Assembly (NCBI GenBank): GCA_963799415.1
Contig: CAWCXI010000005.1
Span: 203,890 to 267,889 of the forward strand
Length of the DNA stretch: 64,000 bases
Direction of reading: 5' to 3'
Origin: JAMXLO01 sp963799415
GTDB taxonomy: Bacteria; Pseudomonadota; Alphaproteobacteria; Acetobacterales; Acetobacteraceae
Part shown: in pieces, positions 25,659-36,265 of the stretch
How positions within the stretch are numbered: the first letter of the stretch is position 1
Layout: every line of letters begins with the position of its first letter
Notes under the pieces: generated by a model
The model's database searches: none
Told to the model about the DNA's origin: nothing
Seen by the model: the letters and a program-made list of their open reading frames with translations, nothing else
Program-made: the position numbers and the translations under genes

Positions 25659-26714
25659 TCAGCCGATAACGGCGCGCAGCCGCGGCGCCTGCGGCATGCA
25701 CAGCTCCTCATAGAGGTCCAGATAGTCCTCGGCCATGCGCCTGGCGGTGAAGCGGCGCTCGAACTGCTGGCGCACCTGGGTGCGGTCCAGCTCACCCAGC
25801 CGATGCACCGCCGCGGTCGCAGTCGCCTCGTCGTGCACAATGAAGCCGGTAAGGCTGTCGTCGATCACCTCGGGTACCGAGCCGCGGTTGAAGGCGATCA
25901 CCGGTGTGCCGCATGCCATGCTCTCGATCATCACGAGGCCGAACGGTTCCGGCCAGTCGATCGGGAACAGCAGTGCCTGCGCGCCCGACAGGAAGGCCGC
26001 CTTCTGGCTGTCGTTGATTTCGCCAATGAACTCGACCCACGGGCTGGCGTCGATCAGCGGCTTGATCTCGTTCTCGTAGTATTTCTTGTCGGCATTGTCG
26101 ACCTTGGCGGCGACCATGAGCTTCTTGCCGGCGGCCCCGGCGATGCGGATCGCCTTGTCCACACCCTTCTCCGGTGAGATACGGCCAAGGAACGCAAGAT
26201 ACTCCTGCTTTACCGGCTGCGGGGTCAGCAGATTGGCCGGCATGCCGTGGTGCACCGTGCCGATCCAGTTCAGGCGGGGGATCGGCCGCCGCTGGCTGTC
26301 CGATATCGACACGAACGGCGCATCGAACAGCTCGTACACGTCCTTGAACTCAGGAATGTCGAGGCGACCGTGCAGCGTCGTCAAGAAAGGCGTGCGCTGG
26401 CGGCTGAACAGCGACAGCGGAAAATAGTCCGTGTGGAAGTGCAGTACATCGAACTCGTCGGCGCGGCGATAGATCCGCTCCATCATTCGCATGTAGATGG
26501 CGATCCAGTCGACGACGGATGGATCGAGCCGCAGCGCCTGATCGCGCATCGGCGCGAGCTTTGCCGACGTGATCGAATCACCGCTGGCGAACAGGGTCAC
26601 GTCGTGACCCATGGCAACCAGTTCCTCAGTAAGAGAGTAAACTACACGTTCGGTACCACCGTACAGCTTTGGCGGCACCGCTTCGAAAAGCGGAGAAATC
26701 TGAGCGATACGCAT
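25659..26714 (-). CDS. GT4-family glycosyltransferase
   Basis: From the ATG at 26714 the protein has 351 residues. Its start MRIAQISPLFEAVPPKLYGG has the Gly-rich donor loop of GT-B enzymes. The C-terminal half has 'YLAFLGRISPEKGVDKAI' and the E-x7-E retaining motif in 'EPFGLVMIESMACGTPVIAF'. It transfers a sugar from a nucleotide sugar with retention, to an unknown acceptor. An upstream in-frame start (26747) is possible but would add a non-conserved leader. A clear hairpin terminator follows the gene. Confidence 0.85.
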   Translation of the reverse strand: MRIAQISPLFEAVPPKLYGGTERVVYSLTEELVAMGHDVTLFASGDSITSAKLAPMRDQALRLDPSVVDWIAIYMRMMERIYRRADEFDVLHFHTDYFPLSLFSRQRTPFLTTLHGRLDIPEFKDVYELFDAPFVSISDSQRRPIPRLNWIGTVHHGMPANLLTPQPVKQEYLAFLGRISPEKGVDKAIRIAGAAGKKLMVAAKVDNADKKYYENEIKPLIDASPWVEFIGEINDSQKAAFLSGAQALLFPIDWPEPFGLVMIESMACGTPVIAFNRGSVPEVIDDSLTGFIVHDEATATAAVHRLGELDRTQVRQQFERRFTARRMAEDYLDLYEELCMPQAPRLRAVIG

Positions 26715-26779
26715 GAATGCAGGCCCCAGGGTTTTTCTTCGGTTCACCAGTAACCAGCTCGGCTTTTACTGACGGTTGA

Positions 26780-26805
26780 CTTGATCAGGGGGCCGTGCTT
26801 GATCA
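26780..26805. promoter_or_regulatory. paired CTTGATCA direct repeats in the GT4/ABC divergent region
   Basis: The octamer CTTGATCA occurs at 26780-26787 and 26798-26805, an 18-base spacing, and each copy contains the palindrome TGATCA. They lie between the divergent glycosyltransferase and ABC exporter genes, upstream of a TTATAGAAT sequence (26814-26822). This is the position of an operator, but no regulator is identified. Confidence 0.35.
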
Positions 26806-26937
26806 CAGTGTTGTTATAGAATGTGAATGTGGCGAAAAATCGGCGCGTTCCACGCCGTAAATCCCGCCTTAATTCAGCCATCCACACCGATCACACTCCC
26901 GACATTGAGTTATTACGGCGAAAATGAGGCTCGTTCA

Positions 26938-28704
26938 ATGAACCTTCCGCGCTTGCGTGCGCATCCCATCGGGTTCCTGTGGCACTACGTACGTCGTCAC
27001 CCCTGGGGGCACGCCACCGTTTTCTCGTCGGTATTGGTCGCTGTGGTCTGCGCCGTTTCCGTCCAGTACGGCCTCAAACATCTGATCGACATCATCGCCG
27101 CCGGTCCAGCCAAGGCGACCGGGCTTTGGCTGGCGTTCGCAATGCTGTGCTCATTGGTCGCCGCCGACAGCTTTTTGTGGCGCGTCGCAGGCTGGGTGGC
27201 GGCCTACACATTTGTGGCGGTGACCGGCGACATCCGGCGTGACCTGTTCGGTCATCTATCAGGCCATTCGCCGAGCTATTTCGCCGAGCGCCTGCCCGGC
27301 GCACTGGCCAGCCGCATCACTGCGACTTCCAACGCCGTGTTCACTACCGAGAACACCGGGTCATGGAACGTTTTGCCACCGGTGGTGGCAGTGGTCTGCT
27401 CGATCGTCTTCATCGGTTCGGTGAACCCCACTATGGCCGCCGCGCTGGTCGGCGCTGCCGCGTGTCTGGGCGCGCTGGTGTTCTATCTGGCGCGGCGCGG
27501 CACGCCGCTGCATCGCAGTTTCGCCTCGAAGGCCGCGGCGGTCGATGGCGAACTGGTCGACGTGATCGGAAACATGTCCGTGGTGCGCGCGTTCGGTGCG
27601 ATGTTCCGCGAGCAGAAGCGTATTGCCGGCACAATCGGCTTCGAGTTGGCCGCGCGCCGCAGCAGTCTGATCTATCTCGAACGGCTGCGCCTGATCCACG
27701 CAGTGATCACCTCGGCGCTGATCGCCGGCATTGTCGCCTGGGGTCTGCTGCTGTGGCAGCACGGCCAGGCGACGGTCGGCGATCTGGTCCTGATCACCTC
27801 GCTGTCCATCGGCATCCTGCACTGCACGCGTGACCTCGCGGTCGCTCTGGTCGATCTGACCCAGCACGTCGCGCGTCTTGAGGAGGCGATCGGCGCACTG
27901 CTGATCGAGCACGAACTGCCGGATCGGCCGAATGCGAGGCCGCTGCGGGCGGGGGCAGGGGAGGTGACGTTCGATCGGGTGCGCTTCGCCTATCCCGGCC
28001 GCGCTCCTGTGCTGCGGGACTTTGACCTGACGATTGAGCCTGGCCAGCGGGTCGGACTGGTCGGTTATTCGGGCGCGGGCAAGTCCACAGTTCTGGCACT
28101 GCTGCAGCGGTTCTACGATGTGGGCGGCGGGCGCATCCTGATCGACGGCCAGGACATCCGCGACGTCAAGCAGGAGAGCCTGCGCACGACGATGGCGATC
28201 GTTCCGCAGGATATCAGCCTGTTCCACCGGACGGTGCTGGAGAACATCCGCTACGCCCGCCCTGACGCGTCCGAGGACGATGTGCTGGCGGCGGCCGACA
28301 TGGCGAACTGCCGCGAGTTCATCGAGGCGCTGCCCGACAGCTTCGCCACCATGGTGGGCGATCGCGGCGTGAAGCTGTCCGGCGGCCAGCGGCAACGCCT
28401 GGCGATCGCGCGGGCGCTCTTGAAGGACGCGCCGATCCTGCTGCTGGACGAGGCCACCAGCGCGCTCGACAGCGAGAGCGAACGCGCAATTCAGGATGCG
28501 CTCGACGTGTTGATGCAGGGCCGCACTGTCATCGCTATCGCGCACCGGCTCGCGACGCTCAAGAGCTTCGACCGGATCATCGTGATGGATCGCGGGCGCA
28601 TCGTGGACGACGGCCCGCCTCGTGTGCTGGCGCTGCGGCCGGGTCCTTATCGCGACATGCTGCGCAGGCAACAACTGGTCGAGCCGTTGCCGGAAGCGGC
28701 TTAG
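26938..28704 (+). CDS. ABC exporter half-transporter (fused membrane and ATPase domains)
   Basis: The start at ATG 26938, with a GAGG site 9 bases before, gives 588 residues. About six transmembrane helices (residues 20-300) precede the nucleotide-binding domain. That domain has Walker A 'GYSGAGKSTVL' (about 378), signature 'LSGGQRQRLA' (about 480), Walker B 'ILLLDEATSALD' (about 500) and the H-loop 'IAIAHRLATL'. Such homodimers export lipids, peptides or polysaccharide precursors. The divergent GT4 gene suggests a glycoconjugate, but this is inference. Confidence 0.85.
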   Translation: MNLPRLRAHPIGFLWHYVRRHPWGHATVFSSVLVAVVCAVSVQYGLKHLIDIIAAGPAKATGLWLAFAMLCSLVAADSFLWRVAGWVAAYTFVAVTGDIRRDLFGHLSGHSPSYFAERLPGALASRITATSNAVFTTENTGSWNVLPPVVAVVCSIVFIGSVNPTMAAALVGAAACLGALVFYLARRGTPLHRSFASKAAAVDGELVDVIGNMSVVRAFGAMFREQKRIAGTIGFELAARRSSLIYLERLRLIHAVITSALIAGIVAWGLLLWQHGQATVGDLVLITSLSIGILHCTRDLAVALVDLTQHVARLEEAIGALLIEHELPDRPNARPLRAGAGEVTFDRVRFAYPGRAPVLRDFDLTIEPGQRVGLVGYSGAGKSTVLALLQRFYDVGGGRILIDGQDIRDVKQESLRTTMAIVPQDISLFHRTVLENIRYARPDASEDDVLAAADMANCREFIEALPDSFATMVGDRGVKLSGGQRQRLAIARALLKDAPILLLDEATSALDSESERAIQDALDVLMQGRTVIAIAHRLATLKSFDRIIVMDRGRIVDDGPPRVLALRPGPYRDMLRRQQLVEPLPEAA

Positions 28705-28759
28705 TTAGGACCTGAGTGGTAATAACTACACCAGCCAGCGCACGATCCGCGCCCACAAA

Positions 28760-28787
28760 CGTCATGCTGAGCGGCGTCGGCATGACG
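28760..28787. repeat. short inverted repeat CGTCATGC...GCATGACG
   Basis: Arms CGTCATGC (28760-28767) and GCATGACG (28780-28787) flank 12 bases, in the 247-base gap between the ABC exporter and the MFS gene. The arms resemble the ends of the longer repeat at 42288-42370 (CGTCATGG...CCATGACG), so they may belong to one dispersed family. Nothing else is seen in this gap. Confidence 0.4.
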
Positions 28788-28951
28788 GAAGGAACGATCG
28801 CGCGCCGACTTAGCCTCATCGACATCAAAGCGTCACGTGCGGTGACCCCAATTTTGTGCCCCAATTCGGCCGCCGTCGCGCCGTCAGCCTGACCATCGAG
28901 GTCAGGTGGTGGCGGTTCTCGCCACGGTGACTGATAGGGGATAGGTCGCCA

Positions 28952-30436
28952 ATGGACGTCGCCGAGCGTGCGATGCCCGCCGTCGCGGGCGGGAAATCTG
29001 TGCAAGATTACATCGACGAGTTGCCCGGCTGGGCTGACGGCACCAGGCTCAAATCAGCGCCGATGACCGGCATGCAGTGGCGCATCTGGTCGCTTGCCGC
29101 AGCCGGCAAGTTCTTCGAGGGCTTCGTCGTCTTCATGACCGGCGTGGCGCTGCCGCTCATCGTACGCGAGTTCCACATCCTGCCCGCCGAGAAGGGCATC
29201 ATCAGCGCCGCCAGTCTCGCAGGCATCCTGTTCGGCGCGGTACTGCTCGGTGGCCTGTCGGACTATTTCGGCCGCAAGCGCATGTTCATCGCAGAGATGA
29301 TCATCTTCGTGGCCTTCCTAGGGTTGCTGATCCTCTGCAACGACTTCCTCTCGCTGGCCATCTGCCTGTTCGGTCTGGGCCTCGCACTCGGCTGCGACTA
29401 TCCGACCGCTCACATGATCATCTCGGAGAACATCCCCAGCGCCAATCGCGGCAAGCTGGTGCTTGGCGCGTTCGGGTTCCAGGCATTAGGTGCGCTCGCC
29501 GGCACCGGTGTCGGCTGCGTCGTTCTCATTCTCGTACCGGACCTGTCTGCATGGCGCTGGATGTACGCAACTGCGCTCATTCCAGCACTCGCCGTCACGA
29601 TCGGCCGCTTCTTCGTGGTCGAGAGCGCGAACTGGCTGGCGGTGCGCGGCGCGCACGACAAGGCCGAGCAGTCGGTGACCCGCCTGCTCGCCCGCGAGCC
29701 GCAATATCCGAAAGACATCCGGCTGCGTCGTAGCAATGTTGCCAGGAGCGAGGCAGGTCGCGGCAATCAATCGTTCATGGCGCTGTTCAACGATCGCAAC
29801 CGGCGCGCCACCATCTTCGCCTCCGTCCCGTGGTTCATCCAGGATCTCGGCACCTACGGCATCGGCATCTTCACGCCAATCATCCTGGCGGCGGCGATCG
29901 GCGCTGGTTCCGACCATGTTCGCAGTCTCAGCGACCTGATCGCCGACACTATCCTCGCCGCCAAGGGTGCTGCGCTGATCAACGTCCTGCTGATCGTCGG
30001 CATCCTGTTCGCTGTGGTTCTCGCAGACCGCGCTGGCCGCATCAGCCTGCAGATCATCGGCTTCATCGGCTGTGCCGTCGGATTGTTTCTCGCCACACTC
30101 TCCGATGACGCCACGGGATCGACCAGGGTCGCACTTATCTTCGCTGGCTTCATGCTGTTCAACTTCATGACCAATATTGGCCCGAACGCGCAGACCTATC
30201 TGCTCGCCGGCGAGGTGTTCCCGACCGAGGTGCGCGGCATGGGCGCGGGCTTCGCCGCGGCCTTCGCGAAGATCGGTGCAGTTGCCACGGCCTTCCTGTT
30301 CCCCATCCTGCTCGCCAGTATCGGAACTGCTGCGCTGCTCTGGGGTCTGATCGTCACTTCGGTGTTGGGCGCGATGCTCACCTGGATTTATCGCATCGAG
30401 ACGACAGGCGTGAACCTCGATCAGATCGGCCGGTAG
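28952..30436 (+). CDS. MFS transporter (sugar-porter / phosphate:H+ symporter type)
   Basis: The 494-residue protein has about 12 membrane segments with a soluble N-terminal ~40 residues. The A-loop motif is 'GGLSDYFGRKRMFI', and the opening helix 'FFEGFVVFMTGVALPLI' is typical of the sugar-porter/phosphate-symporter branch of MFS. It couples uptake to protons. The pstS-like gene starts 8 bases after its stop, an unusual partnership that hints at phosphate or an organic anion as substrate. This is inference. Confidence 0.75.
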   Translation: MDVAERAMPAVAGGKSVQDYIDELPGWADGTRLKSAPMTGMQWRIWSLAAAGKFFEGFVVFMTGVALPLIVREFHILPAEKGIISAASLAGILFGAVLLGGLSDYFGRKRMFIAEMIIFVAFLGLLILCNDFLSLAICLFGLGLALGCDYPTAHMIISENIPSANRGKLVLGAFGFQALGALAGTGVGCVVLILVPDLSAWRWMYATALIPALAVTIGRFFVVESANWLAVRGAHDKAEQSVTRLLAREPQYPKDIRLRRSNVARSEAGRGNQSFMALFNDRNRRATIFASVPWFIQDLGTYGIGIFTPIILAAAIGAGSDHVRSLSDLIADTILAAKGAALINVLLIVGILFAVVLADRAGRISLQIIGFIGCAVGLFLATLSDDATGSTRVALIFAGFMLFNFMTNIGPNAQTYLLAGEVFPTEVRGMGAGFAAAFAKIGAVATAFLFPILLASIGTAALLWGLIVTSVLGAMLTWIYRIETTGVNLDQIGR

Positions 30437-30443
30437 CGCAGCC

Positions 30444-31521
30444 ATGATGAAATGCACTGAACCCCGCCGGTGGTACCGGCGCAGCCTGGTCGGCGCAACG
30501 CTTTCGCTGGCACTGCTTTCGCTCTCTGCGCAGGCGCAGGGACCGAGACTGAACGAAACCGGTTCCACGCTGCTCTATCCGCTGTTCCAGAGCTGGATCC
30601 CCGACTACGTGCGCCTCGTGCCTGGCGTCACGATCACCGCTGCCGCCACCGGGTCAGGCGCCGGCATCGCCGCCGCCATCTCCGGCGACGCGCATATCGG
30701 TGCGTCGGATGCCTACATGTCCGATGAGCAAGCCGAGCAGAATACCGGTATCGTCAACATCCCGCTCGCCATCTCAGCGCAGACGGTCAACTACAATATC
30801 CCGGGCCTGAATGATGGTGGGCTGAAACTGGATGGTCCGACGCTCGCCGGCATCTATGACGGACGCATCACGGAATGGGATGCGGCACCGATTGCCGTGT
30901 TGAACCCTCATGTCGAACTGCCGCACCAGCCAATCGTACCGATCCGCCGATCGGACGCCTCCGGCGATACCTTCATCTTCACCCAGTTCCTGGATTTCTC
31001 AGCGCAGAGTTGGGAGAACCGCATCGGTTACGGCACCAGTGTCGCCTGGCCTGCGGTGGCCGGCGAGAAAACCGCTACCGGTAATGAGGGCGTTGTGCAG
31101 ACGCTCGCCGCGACGCCGTATTCGGTCGGCTATGTTGGCGTCAGCTACCGCGACGCGATCGCCAAGGCCGGGCTGGGGACGGCGCCGCTCGAGAACCAGA
31201 GCGGCAAGTTCGTGCTTCCGAGCGCGGATACCATCAGTGCGGCGGCCTCGGTGCTCGACCCTCGCACGCCGGCCGACGAGCGCCTGAGTCTCGGTGTTCG
31301 CGCCCGGCGATGACTCATATCCGCTGATCAACTATGAATACGCGGTGGTCTCTGTCAGGCAGGCCAATTCCGATGCCGCCGCGGCGTTGCGACACTTCCT
31401 GCTTTGGGCGGTCTCGATCAACGGCGGCAATGCCCAGCAATACCTCAGCCCCGTCGGCTTCATTCCGCTGCCTGACTTCATCCGCGCGCTGAGCGAGAAC
31501 CAGATCAACCGGATCAAATAG
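30444..31521 (+). pseudogene. pstS: PstS-like phosphate-binding protein, frameshifted
   Basis: The frame from ATG 30444 has a signal peptide ending in 'SLSAQAQGP'. The phosphate-binding core 'LNETGSTLLYPLFQSWIP' and 'TAAATGSGAGIAAAISGD' is followed by 'PIRRSDASGDTFIFTQFL'. After 'PADERLSL' near 31293 it slips into a short Arg-rich tail and stops at 31313. Removing one G gives 'VFAPGDDSYPLINYEYAVVS' and continues to 31521 ('YLSPVGFIPLPD'), the normal PstS C-terminus. The gene is therefore one with a +1 frameshift. It lacks PstABC neighbours and instead follows an MFS gene. Confidence 0.8.
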
Positions 31522-31611
31522 GCAAGGTTTCTGGCTGAAAAATCGCTTCCGCCACGTATCGGACATACTGCTGTGATGTGATCTCCGATCGCATCATCGA
31601 GGCCATGCAGG

Positions 31612-32983
31612 ATGTCCCGGCTTGTCGTCGTCTCCAATCGGGTGGCGCCGATCACGGAAGGTGAGCCGACCGCCGGCGGATTGGCCGCCGGCGTGCTGGA
31701 TGCGCTGAAGCAGCAGGGCGGCATCTGGTTCGGCTGGAGCGGTGAGATCACCGACGATGCCGTCGCTGCCGCGCATGTCGAGCGAACGGTCGGATCGATC
31801 ACGCTCTACACGGTCGATCTCCGTCGGCGCGATTACGATGAGTTCTACCGTGGCTTCGCCAACGGCACGCTGTGGCCGACGCTGCACTATCAGAGTCGGC
31901 CACGCGCATTTCGATCGGGCGGAGTTCGCGGGCTATCGACGGGTTAACACGCTGTTCGCGCAGGCGCTCGCGCGTCTGGTGCACCTGGACGATCTGATCT
32001 GGGCGCACGACTATCACCTGCTCTGCCTGGCCGAGGCCCTGCGCGAGGCGGGGCTGCGCAACCGCATGGGTTTGTTCCTGCACACGCCATTTCCGGCACC
32101 TTCGGTGTTCATGACCGATCCGGCGCACGCCGAGCTGATCCGCGCGATGTGCCAGTTCGACCTGCTCGGCTTCCAGACGGAAGATGATCGCGGCGCGTTC
32201 ACCGACTACGTTCTCCGGCAGGCAAACGGCAGTGCGCTGGATGGCGGACGGCTGAAGGCGTTCGACCGTACGTTGAGGACCGGCGTGTACCCGATCGGTG
32301 TGCATGTCGACGAAGTTCGGCACGAAGCAGAGGCACCTGCCAATCAGCATCATGCGTCGCGGCTGCGCGCCAGCCTGCTCGGGCGGCCGCTGATCCTGAG
32401 CGTCGATCGGCTGGACTATTCCAAGGGGCTGCGGCCACGGTTCATCGCGTTCGAGCAGTTCCTCGAGCGGTTTCCGCAGCACCAGGGCAACGTGGTGTTC
32501 ATGCAGATCGCGCCGCCATCGCGCGGCGACATCGAGACGTATCGCGAGATACGCCACGAGCTCGAAGCCGAGGCCGGCCGCATCAACGGACGCTTCGCCG
32601 AAGTGGACTGGATGCCACTGCGCTATCTGAACCGTGGTTTCGCGCGCAGTGCGCTGATGCCGCTCTATGCCGAGGCACAGGTCGGGCTGGTGACGCCGCT
32701 GCGCGACGGCATGAACCTGGTAGCGAAGGAGTATGTCGCGGCGCAGGATCCCGACGATCCGGGCGTTCTGGTGCTGTCGCAGTTCGCCGGCGCGGCGCGC
32801 GAACTGGATGCGGCACTGATCGTCAATCCGTACGATGAGGCCGGGGTCGCGGCGGCGCTGGATCGCGCCCTGGCGATGCGGCGCGACGAGCGGCGCGAGC
32901 GGCACGCCGCCATGCTGGCGGTGATGCGGCACAACAGCCTGGACGCCTGGCGCGATCGGTTCGAGGCGGATTTGCGGGCCTGA
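31612..32983 (+). pseudogene. otsA: trehalose-6-phosphate synthase, frameshifted
   Basis: The reading frame starts MSRLVVVSNRVAPITEGEPT with the OtsA N-terminus, including 'GGIWFGWSG'. It breaks after 'LWPTLHYQS' (about 31896). The next frame continues 'HAHFDRAEFAGYRRVN', 'DLIWAHDYHLLCLAEAL', 'LDYSKGLRPRFIAFEQFL' and 'PLRDGMNLVAKEYVA', all hallmarks of GT20 enzymes. Together they span about 456 residues, the normal length. OtsA makes trehalose-6-phosphate from UDP-glucose and glucose-6-phosphate. No otsB is seen. One extra base accounts for the break. Confidence 0.88.
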
Positions 32984-33030
32984 CGCCGACACCTATAATA
33001 TCCGCAGAAATAAGGCAGGAGCGTTCCACA

Positions 33031-33929
33031 ATGAGCATCAGCATCCGTCCGGTGCACCCGGTCTTCGCCGGCGAAGTGTCCGGCATCGACATCTCGCAGC
33101 CGCTCACCCAGCGACCAGGTTGCCGCCATCGAGGCCGGCATGGACCGCTACGCCGTGCTGGCGTTCCGCGACCAGCCGCTGACCGACGAGCAGCAGCTCG
33201 AATTCAGCCGCAACTTCGGCGAGTTGGAAGTTACGCTGGCCGGCCAGATGGCCAAGCCGGAGGATCGCCGTCTCGGTGATCGGCTGGAGCTCGGCGACAT
33301 CTCCAACCTCACCGCGCGCAACCAGATCCGCGAACGCGACGACCGTTCGCCGGATGTACGCGCTGGCCAATCGGCTGTGGCATTCGGATGCGTCGTTCCG
33401 CGCGATCGGCGCCGGCTACACGCTGCTGCACGGCCGCGTGATTCCCGGCAAGGGCGGCAACACCGAGTTCGCCGACATGCGCGCCGCCTACGATGCGCTG
33501 GACGACGCGACGAAGGCCGAGTTCGAGGACCTCGTCACCGAACACTCCATCGTCTTTTCGCGCGAGCAGATCGGCTTCGCCGACTACGCCCCCGGCAACG
33601 AGGATCGGCTGCGTCCCGTGCGGCATCGGCTGGTGATCACGCACCCGGTGAGCGGCCGCAAATCGCTGTATCTGTCGTCGCATATCGGCGGCATCGTCGG
33701 CTGGCCGGTGCCGGAGGCGCGCGCCTTCATCCGCGACCTGATGGAGCACGCGACGCAACGGCAGTTCGTCTATTCGCACGCATGGCGCGTGAACGACCTG
33801 GTGATGTGGGACAATCGCACCGTGATGCACCGTGCGCGCCGCTTCGACGACCTGAAGGAAGTGCGCGACCTGCGCCGCACCTCGATCAAGGGCACCGGCC
33901 TGATGGTGGAGCAGGCACAGGCCGCCTGA
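33031..33929 (+). pseudogene. TauD/TfdA-type Fe(II)/2-oxoglutarate dioxygenase, two frameshifts
   Basis: Three frames join into one TauD-like protein. They are 'VHPVFAGEVSGIDISQPLT', then 'DRYAVLAFRDQPLTDEQQLE' and 'RNFGELEV', then 'LWHSDASFRAIGAGYTLLHG' through 'NRTVMHRARRFDDL'. The iron facial triad (His-x-Asp in WHSD and the distal His in VMHR) and the Arg that binds 2-oxoglutarate are intact. An extra C at about 33107 (ACCCAGC) and an extra T at about 33345 (CGTTCGCC) explain the breaks. The family hydroxylates sulfonates, aryloxyalkanoates or similar acids. The substrate is unknown. Confidence 0.82.
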
Positions 33930-34002
33930 CGCCTCGGGAAGGCTAAGCGCGAGCCCCCTGTCAGCGCGAGTTCCACACCCGCTAGTTGACGGGAATATCC
34001 TA

Positions 34003-34933
34003 ATGAAGTTCGGCATTCACAACCCGTCATGGCTGTTCGGTCCGGATCCCGCTGAGATTTTCGAAGCCGTGAAGGCGAAGGCGCTATGGGCCGAAGAGCC
34101 ACGGCTTCACCTGGTTCTCGGTGATGGATCACCTGATCCAGATCGGCAATGTCGGCGCGCCCGATGAACCGTTCATGGAAGGCTGGACGGTGCTGTCGGC
34201 GCTCGCGGCGGTGACCAGCCGCATCCGTCTTGCCACGCTCGCCACGTCGGTCGCCTACCGCAATCCGGCGCTTCTGGCCAAGATCGCGGCCGGCGTCGAT
34301 CTGATCAGCCGCGGACGCCTGACCTTCGGCTTCGGCGCCGGCTGGCATGAGCCGGAATACCGCCAGTACGGCTGGGAATTTCCGCCCAGGCCCGCAGTGC
34401 GCATCCGGCAGATGGAGGAAGCCGTCCGGCTCATCCTCGCGATGTGGACGGAGCCGCGCACGACATTCCACGGCAGGTATTTCCGCGCCGAGGACGCGAT
34501 CCTGGAACCCAAGCCGGTGCAGAAGCCGCGGCCGCCGATCATGATCGCCGGCGGTGGCGAGCAGCTCACGTTGCGCGCCGTCGCCCGTCTTGCCGATGCC
34601 TGCAACGTCGGTGGCAGTCCGGACGCGGTGCGACACAAATTCGCGGTGCTGCGCGGCCATTGCGAAGCGGAGCAGCGCAACTACGACGCGATCGAACGGA
34701 CCAACATCATCAGCTTTCTGCTGGCGCGCGACGAGGCTTCGCTGGCGGCGAAGCGGCAACGGCTCGCGGTCCCGGCGTCGTACTACGGCTTTGCCGGCAC
34801 CGTGTCGCAGGTCACCGATCTCGTCGGCCAGTACCAGGATGCCGGCGTGCAGCTTCTGATCAGCAGCGCCTACAAGAACGACCTGGAAACCCACGAACTG
34901 CTGGCGGCCGATGTCATGCCGCATTTTGCATAG
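34003..34933 (+). pseudogene. luciferase-like (LLM class, F420/flavin) oxidoreductase, frameshifted
   Basis: The frame from ATG 34003 gives 'MKFGIHNPSWLFGPDPAEI' and 'FEAVKAKALWAEE', then breaks at about 34102. With one base removed it reads 'HGFTWFSVMDHLIQIG' and continues through 'GRLTFGFGAGWHEPEYRQYG' and 'PRPPIMIAGGGEQLTLR' to 34933, about 309 residues, the normal length for the family. Members use F420 or FMN to oxidise or reduce small organics. It follows the TauD-like gene by 73 bases. Confidence 0.8.
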
Positions 34934-34948
34934 CGCACGGAGCTGACG

Positions 34949-35351
34949 ATGGTGGACAAGGTATATCCGGTCACGCATAGCGACGCCGAATGGCGCCAGA
35001 TCCTGACAGCCTGACCAGTACGACGTGATGCGGGCGCACGGCACCGAAGCGCCCGGGAGTTGTGCGCTTCTGACGGAAAAGCGGGCCGGCAGGTTTTCAT
35101 GCGCTGGATGCGATCAACCATTGTTCCAGTCACGGCTGAAGTTCGAGAGCGGCACGGGATGGCCGAGCTTCAACGATCCGATCGAAGGCGCGGTCGAGAC
35201 ATCCGTCGATCGCAGTCACGGCATGGTCAGGACCGAGGTACATTGCGCCAACTGCGGCAGCCACCTCGGGCACGTCTTCCCGGACGGCCCGCCGCCAACC
35301 CATCTCCGCTATTGCATCAACGGCATCGCGATGAACTTCAGTCCCGACTGA
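34949..35351 (+). pseudogene. msrB: peptide-methionine (R)-S-oxide reductase MsrB, frameshifted
   Basis: The frame opens MVDKVYPVTHSDAEWRQILT and breaks at about 34999, where one extra base creates a stop. It resumes as 'PDQYDVMRAHGTEAPGS', then 'FSCAGCDQPLF' and 'VHCANCGSHLGHVFPDG' (zinc-binding cysteine pairs) and 'RYCINGIAMNF' with the catalytic Cys. MsrB reduces the R-sulfoxide of methionine. About 133 residues is family length. A secreted MsrA is encoded at 50922, so both stereoisomer reductases occur in the window. Confidence 0.85.
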
Positions 35352-35393
35352 TAGGTCTTGGGTTCGGATTGAGGCAGCCCGACATCAATCGCA

Positions 35394-36265
35394 TCACGCG
35401 ACGGCGTCACACGTTTGGCCGCGAAGAAAGGTCTCGAATGCCGCGCTGTAATCGGGATGCCATCGCGACAGCGCCGGCCGGTTCTCGGTGATGTCCTGTG
35501 CCGCCCACAGGATCCGCCGATTGTCGATCTCGCGCGTCACGTCGTTGTCCGGGCAGAGGATGTAGAAGTCGCCGCGGTGCATGCCGTCGATCAGCATGTC
35601 CACCACCTGATCCGGAACCCAGGCGCCAGGCGGCTTCTCGGTTCGGCCACGGCTGGTCATGCCGGTGAAGGTGGAACCAGGGATCAGCAGGTGCGCGGTG
35701 ATCCGCGCCCTCGGCTCGTTGCGCAGGCTGTGCGCCAACGCCTCGGTCAGCACCTTCACACCGGCCTTGCTGACATTGTACGCAGTGTCGCCGGGCGGAC
35801 AGGTGATGCCCTGCTTCGAGCCGGTGTTGATGATCGCGCAGGGCGTTCTCTGCTCCAGCATACGCGGGGTGAAGCTCTGCACGCCGTTGATGACACCCCA
35901 CAGGTTCACCTCCAGCACGCGCCGCCAGCGATCGATGTGGTCCCACGGTCCGCCACCCGGCGAGGTGCCGGCATTGTTCATCAGCACGGCGACTTCGCCG
36001 AACGCCGCGTAGACCGCATCACGCAGCTTGTGTACGTCGTCGAGCTTGCTGACATCGGTCGCCACCGCGAGCACCGCGTCCCTGCCCTTCGGCGAAGCCG
36101 CTGCGACCTCGGCTGACGGCCGGGTCAAGCGCCTGCTGCGACAGGTCGGCCAGGCACACCTTGAGACCCATCGAGGCGAAGCACCTGGCCGCGGCGAGAC
36201 CGATGCCGCTGGCGGCCCCGGTGACGACGGCCACGCGACCTTCGGTAAGTGCGGGTGGTGTTCAT
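35394..36265 (-). pseudogene. SDR-family oxidoreductase, two frameshifts
   Basis: Joined across two slips, the protein reads MNTT, then 'ALTEGRVAVVTGAASGIG' (Rossmann TGxxxGIG) and 'CLADLSQQAL', then 'SAEVAAASPKGRDAVLAVA', 'VLMNNAGTSPGGG' and 'TAYNVSKAGVKVLTEALA' with the YxxxK catalytic pair. Slips are at about 36252 and 36118, both explained by one extra base. It is a short-chain dehydrogenase using NAD(P)H. It converges on msrB. The substrate is unknown. Confidence 0.78.
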
